Shown in pieces: positions 6,145 to 8,011 of a DNA stretch of 8,011 nucleotides (position 1 is the stretch's first letter; each line of letters opens with the position of its first letter). The DNA comes from an uncultured Chloroflexota bacterium (GTDB taxonomy: Bacteria > Chloroflexota > Anaerolineae > Aggregatilineales > Phototrophicaceae): assembly GCA_937864975.1 (NCBI GenBank), contig CALMDI010000250.1, forward strand, positions 1 through 8,011, read 5' to 3'. Position numbers and translations under genes: made by a program. The notes beneath the pieces were generated by a model that searched no databases, was not told where the DNA came from, and worked only from the letters and a program-made list of their open reading frames with translations.

Positions 6145-7221
6145 ATGAAGAAGCATCGACCCGCCCAACCCGCTCAGGCGATATCCCAGACGCTCGCCTA
6201 CGAAGCGGATGTCGTCGAGGGGTTGGAAGCGATTGCCGCCGACGAAATCCGGCGGCTTTTTGCGTCGCGCGCGCAGGTCAAACCGAGCCGTAAGGGTGCG
6301 GTTCCGTTCACCTATTCAGGCGACTTCCGAGATTTACACAGTCTCAAGACGGTTCAGGCAGTGTATCGGGTCAGCCAGTTTCAAATTCCGCGCCCGAAAG
6401 CGCTGCTTGGCGACACAAATATTCGTATAGTCATAAACACCATCAAAAACATCGTGAACCTCAACCTTTCCCGATACCAAACTCTGCATATCAGCGCAGC
6501 AGGCTCGGAAAGCAGTGTCATGCAGCGACTGCGCGAGACCATCACCCGACAAACAGGATTGAAAAGCGACCCGGATGAGGGCGACCTGCTTCTGCGAATT
6601 CGCAGGACACCCGATGCGAATTCGGGATGGGACGTGCTGACACGGATCACACCGCGCCCTCTGGCGACACGCGCATGGCGCATCTGTAATTATGAGGGCG
6701 CGCTCAATGCGACCGTGGCACATGCGATGGTGCTGATGACCCAACCACATCCGAGTGATCTCTACGTCAATATTGGCGCCGGTTCTGGCACGCTGCTGAT
6801 CGAGCGGGCAGCGTGGGGCAGGGCGAGTGTGATTCTTGGCGTTGATCGTAGCGAAGAAGCGCTTACCTGCACACAAGACAATATCCATGCGGTAACGTTG
6901 AATCAGCCCCTGCGGCTGTGCCAGGGGGATGTCCGGCAGTTACCCCTCCCTCCTCGGTACGCGGATGTCCTGACGGCTGACCTGCCATTCGGTCAGCTTG
7001 TCGGATCGCACCGCGAGAACGCCGCGTTATATCCGACGCTCTTAAGTGAGGCAGCGCGGATTGCGAAGCCGGACGCGCGCTTCGTTCTGATTACTCACGA
7101 AGTCCGTCTGATGGAAACACTCCTATCTGAGCAGACAGACTGGGAATTACACAAACAACAAATGATTACGCTGCGCGGCTTGCATCCACGAATTTATGTG
7201 CTGCGCCGCCAGGTCGATTAA
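6145..7221 (+). CDS. THUMP-domain SAM-dependent N2-guanine RNA methyltransferase (Trm14/THUMPD-like)
   Basis: A 358-residue RNA methyltransferase of the COG0116 group, likely methylating guanine N2 in tRNA (Trm14/TrmN-like), less likely in rRNA. The N-terminal domain (about 17-155) has a THUMP-type RNA-binding pattern, ending in RYQTLHISAAGS...VMQRLRETITRQTG...DLLLRIRR. The Rossmann methyltransferase domain follows: motif I DLYVNIGAGSGTLLIERA (205-222), the acidic SAM-binding residue in GVDRSEEAL (232-240), GDVRQLPLP (261-269), and catalytic motif IV DLPFG (279-283) followed by GSHRENAALYPTLLSEAARI. DLPFG instead of the common NPPYG resembles eukaryotic and archaeal THUMPD3-type enzymes. The ATG at 6145 is the first start after an in-frame stop (6115-6117). 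No strong ribosome binding site precedes it, but it overlaps (ATGA) the end of a 7-codon ORF starting at 6125. The length is typical of Trm14-like proteins. Confidence 0.88.
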   Translation: MKKHRPAQPAQAISQTLAYEADVVEGLEAIAADEIRRLFASRAQVKPSRKGAVPFTYSGDFRDLHSLKTVQAVYRVSQFQIPRPKALLGDTNIRIVINTIKNIVNLNLSRYQTLHISAAGSESSVMQRLRETITRQTGLKSDPDEGDLLLRIRRTPDANSGWDVLTRITPRPLATRAWRICNYEGALNATVAHAMVLMTQPHPSDLYVNIGAGSGTLLIERAAWGRASVILGVDRSEEALTCTQDNIHAVTLNQPLRLCQGDVRQLPLPPRYADVLTADLPFGQLVGSHRENAALYPTLLSEAARIAKPDARFVLITHEVRLMETLLSEQTDWELHKQQMITLRGLHPRIYVLRRQVD

Positions 7222-7865
7222 TTCGGGGAGAAGGGTGGGTGTGTTTCCGCGGTATCGTGTGCCAGCATCGCGCTCAGGAGAGTCGCCTCCCGTCGATAGA
7301 TATGATACAGCGCGCCTGCCAGCCGATAGACACTCTCCAGTTCAAGCAGCGTCTGTTTTTCGACCGCGGGAAGCTGAATAAGGAATGCCGCGAGGAAGGT
7401 CAGGGTCGCCGCGTCAGTCGGAAGCTCGTCAAGCTCAATCGCCAGACTATCCGCTGTCGCCAGTACCTTTAAATAACGGGCAACCCAGGGGTGCAGCTTC
7501 AGCGCAATCTCTGACAACGGATGCGCGTCGGAGACAAAGGGGTATTTGTTGACATTGCCCACCAGGTACGGCTGCTTGTAATCGAGAGACTGCACCTGAA
7601 AGCGCTCGTGACCGACTGCGATCAGATTGGCGCGTCCCTCGCCAAGCGGCTGAACCTGGGTGATCCGCGCCGTACACCCGACAGCATAGGGCGTTGGTAA
7701 CGGACCATTCGCTTCCAGACCCTGCCGAATGAGCACGACGCCAAACGGCTGCTGATCGCCAAGACAGCGGGCAATCATCTGCTGATAGCGCTCCTCAAAG
7801 ATGTGCAGGCTCAGCGGCATCCCCGGAAAAAGTACGGTGTTGAGCGGGAACAGCGGAAGTCTCAT
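7218..7865 (-). CDS. Lon N-terminal (substrate-binding) domain protein, stand-alone
   Basis: A 215-residue protein of the COG2802 type, consisting of the Lon protease N-terminal domain without the AAA+ ATPase or protease parts. Landmarks are LPLFPLNTVLFPGMPLSLHIFEERY at the N-terminus, FGVVLIRQG, GCTARITQVQPLGEGR, NLIAVGHERFQV, then a helical C-terminal part (AALTF/LL-rich, ending LAGALYHIYRREATLLSAML). The length fits the family (about 190-220). The role is not well established: the domain binds unfolded or specific protein segments in Lon, and stand-alone versions are thought to act in protein quality control. I prefer the ATG at 7865, which starts exactly at the conserved MRLPLFPLN and has AAAAAGG about nine bases upstream, over a TTG seven codons earlier. 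The gene converges on the methyltransferase; the two stop codons share TTAA, a 4-bp overlap with no room for a separate terminator. Confidence 0.9.
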   Translation of the reverse strand: MRLPLFPLNTVLFPGMPLSLHIFEERYQQMIARCLGDQQPFGVVLIRQGLEANGPLPTPYAVGCTARITQVQPLGEGRANLIAVGHERFQVQSLDYKQPYLVGNVNKYPFVSDAHPLSEIALKLHPWVARYLKVLATADSLAIELDELPTDAATLTFLAAFLIQLPAVEKQTLLELESVYRLAGALYHIYRREATLLSAMLAHDTAETHPPFSPN

Positions 7866-7900
7866 CGCACGCGACCTTTTTGCCAAACAGCTATTACCGC

Positions 7901-7906
7901 ATTATA
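7901..7906 (-). promoter_or_regulatory. Candidate -10 box (perfect TATAAT) for the Lon-domain gene
   Basis: On the minus strand a perfect TATAAT lies 35 bases upstream of the ATG at 7865, implying a leader of about 28 bases. The best -35 candidate, TCGACC (7922-7927), is only 15 bases away. The box overlaps a 10-bp palindrome TATACGTATA (7903-7912), which could be an operator or simply AT-rich promoter sequence. Confidence 0.45.
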
Positions 7907-7912
7907 CGTATA

Positions 7913-8011
7913 TTGCGCTCAGGTCGATCTTTCATGGGCGGGTTTCTCATAGGGTCATTAGCTTAACGTCGCGGCCTGTGCGACCAGGCGTCTCCTGCAC
8001 CCTGATCGCGC
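7913..8011. other. Window edge without an identifiable gene
   Basis: About 100 bases lie beyond the Lon-domain promoter. On the minus strand two frames are open from the window edge down to stops at 7948-7950 and 7958-7960, so the tail of another minus-strand gene could lie here. The stretch is too short to recognise a family or choose a frame. Confidence 0.3.

Overview
The window looks like chromosomal DNA of a GC-rich bacterium, most plausibly a Chloroflexota (Anaerolineae-type) organism. This is an inference from the mix of families: an Uma2-family nuclease remnant, a membrane-anchored LamG-like protein with a Thr/Pro-rich stalk, an F420/FMN LLM oxidoreductase, a secreted multi-domain GH13 enzyme, a THUMP methyltransferase with a DLPFG motif, and a stand-alone Lon N-terminal-domain protein. 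No 16S or other diagnostic marker is present.

Layout. Positions 1-1240 are visibly AT-richer than the rest and carry two minus-strand genes, both damaged as written. One is a LamG/DUF1080-like surface protein (17-879), whose reading frame is broken at a run of ten G (C10 on the plus strand, 834-843). The other is a 5'-truncated Uma2-family endonuclease (944-1231). Positions 1235-1576 hold no convincing gene but contain two strong hairpins, at 1335-1391 and 1497-1533. Positions 1577-5038 (minus) encode a 1153-residue exported amylopullulanase/neopullulanase-type glycoside hydrolase with Fn3 and starch-binding modules. Upstream on the same strand, 5111-6022 encodes an LLM-class flavin/F420 oxidoreductase. 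A 122-bp divergent control region (6023-6144) with a perfect 12-bp palindrome separates it from a plus-strand THUMP-domain N2-guanine RNA methyltransferase (6145-7221). That gene ends tail-to-tail, with a 4-bp overlap, on a minus-strand Lon-substrate-binding-domain protein (7218-7865), which has its own TATAAT box.

Working together. The secreted GH13 enzyme would degrade starch, pullulan or glycogen outside the cell. Its own candidate promoter in the 72-bp gap suggests it can be expressed separately from the oxidoreductase gene, although read-through is possible. The methyltransferase and Lon-domain protein look like housekeeping genes. The left end looks like accessory, decaying or switchable DNA.

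I see no CRISPR array, tRNA, rRNA, intact insertion sequence or recognisable defence system. The most unusual signals are the poly-G frame break that separates an anchor segment from its surface domain, and the hairpin-bearing segment that abuts the truncated Uma2 gene.
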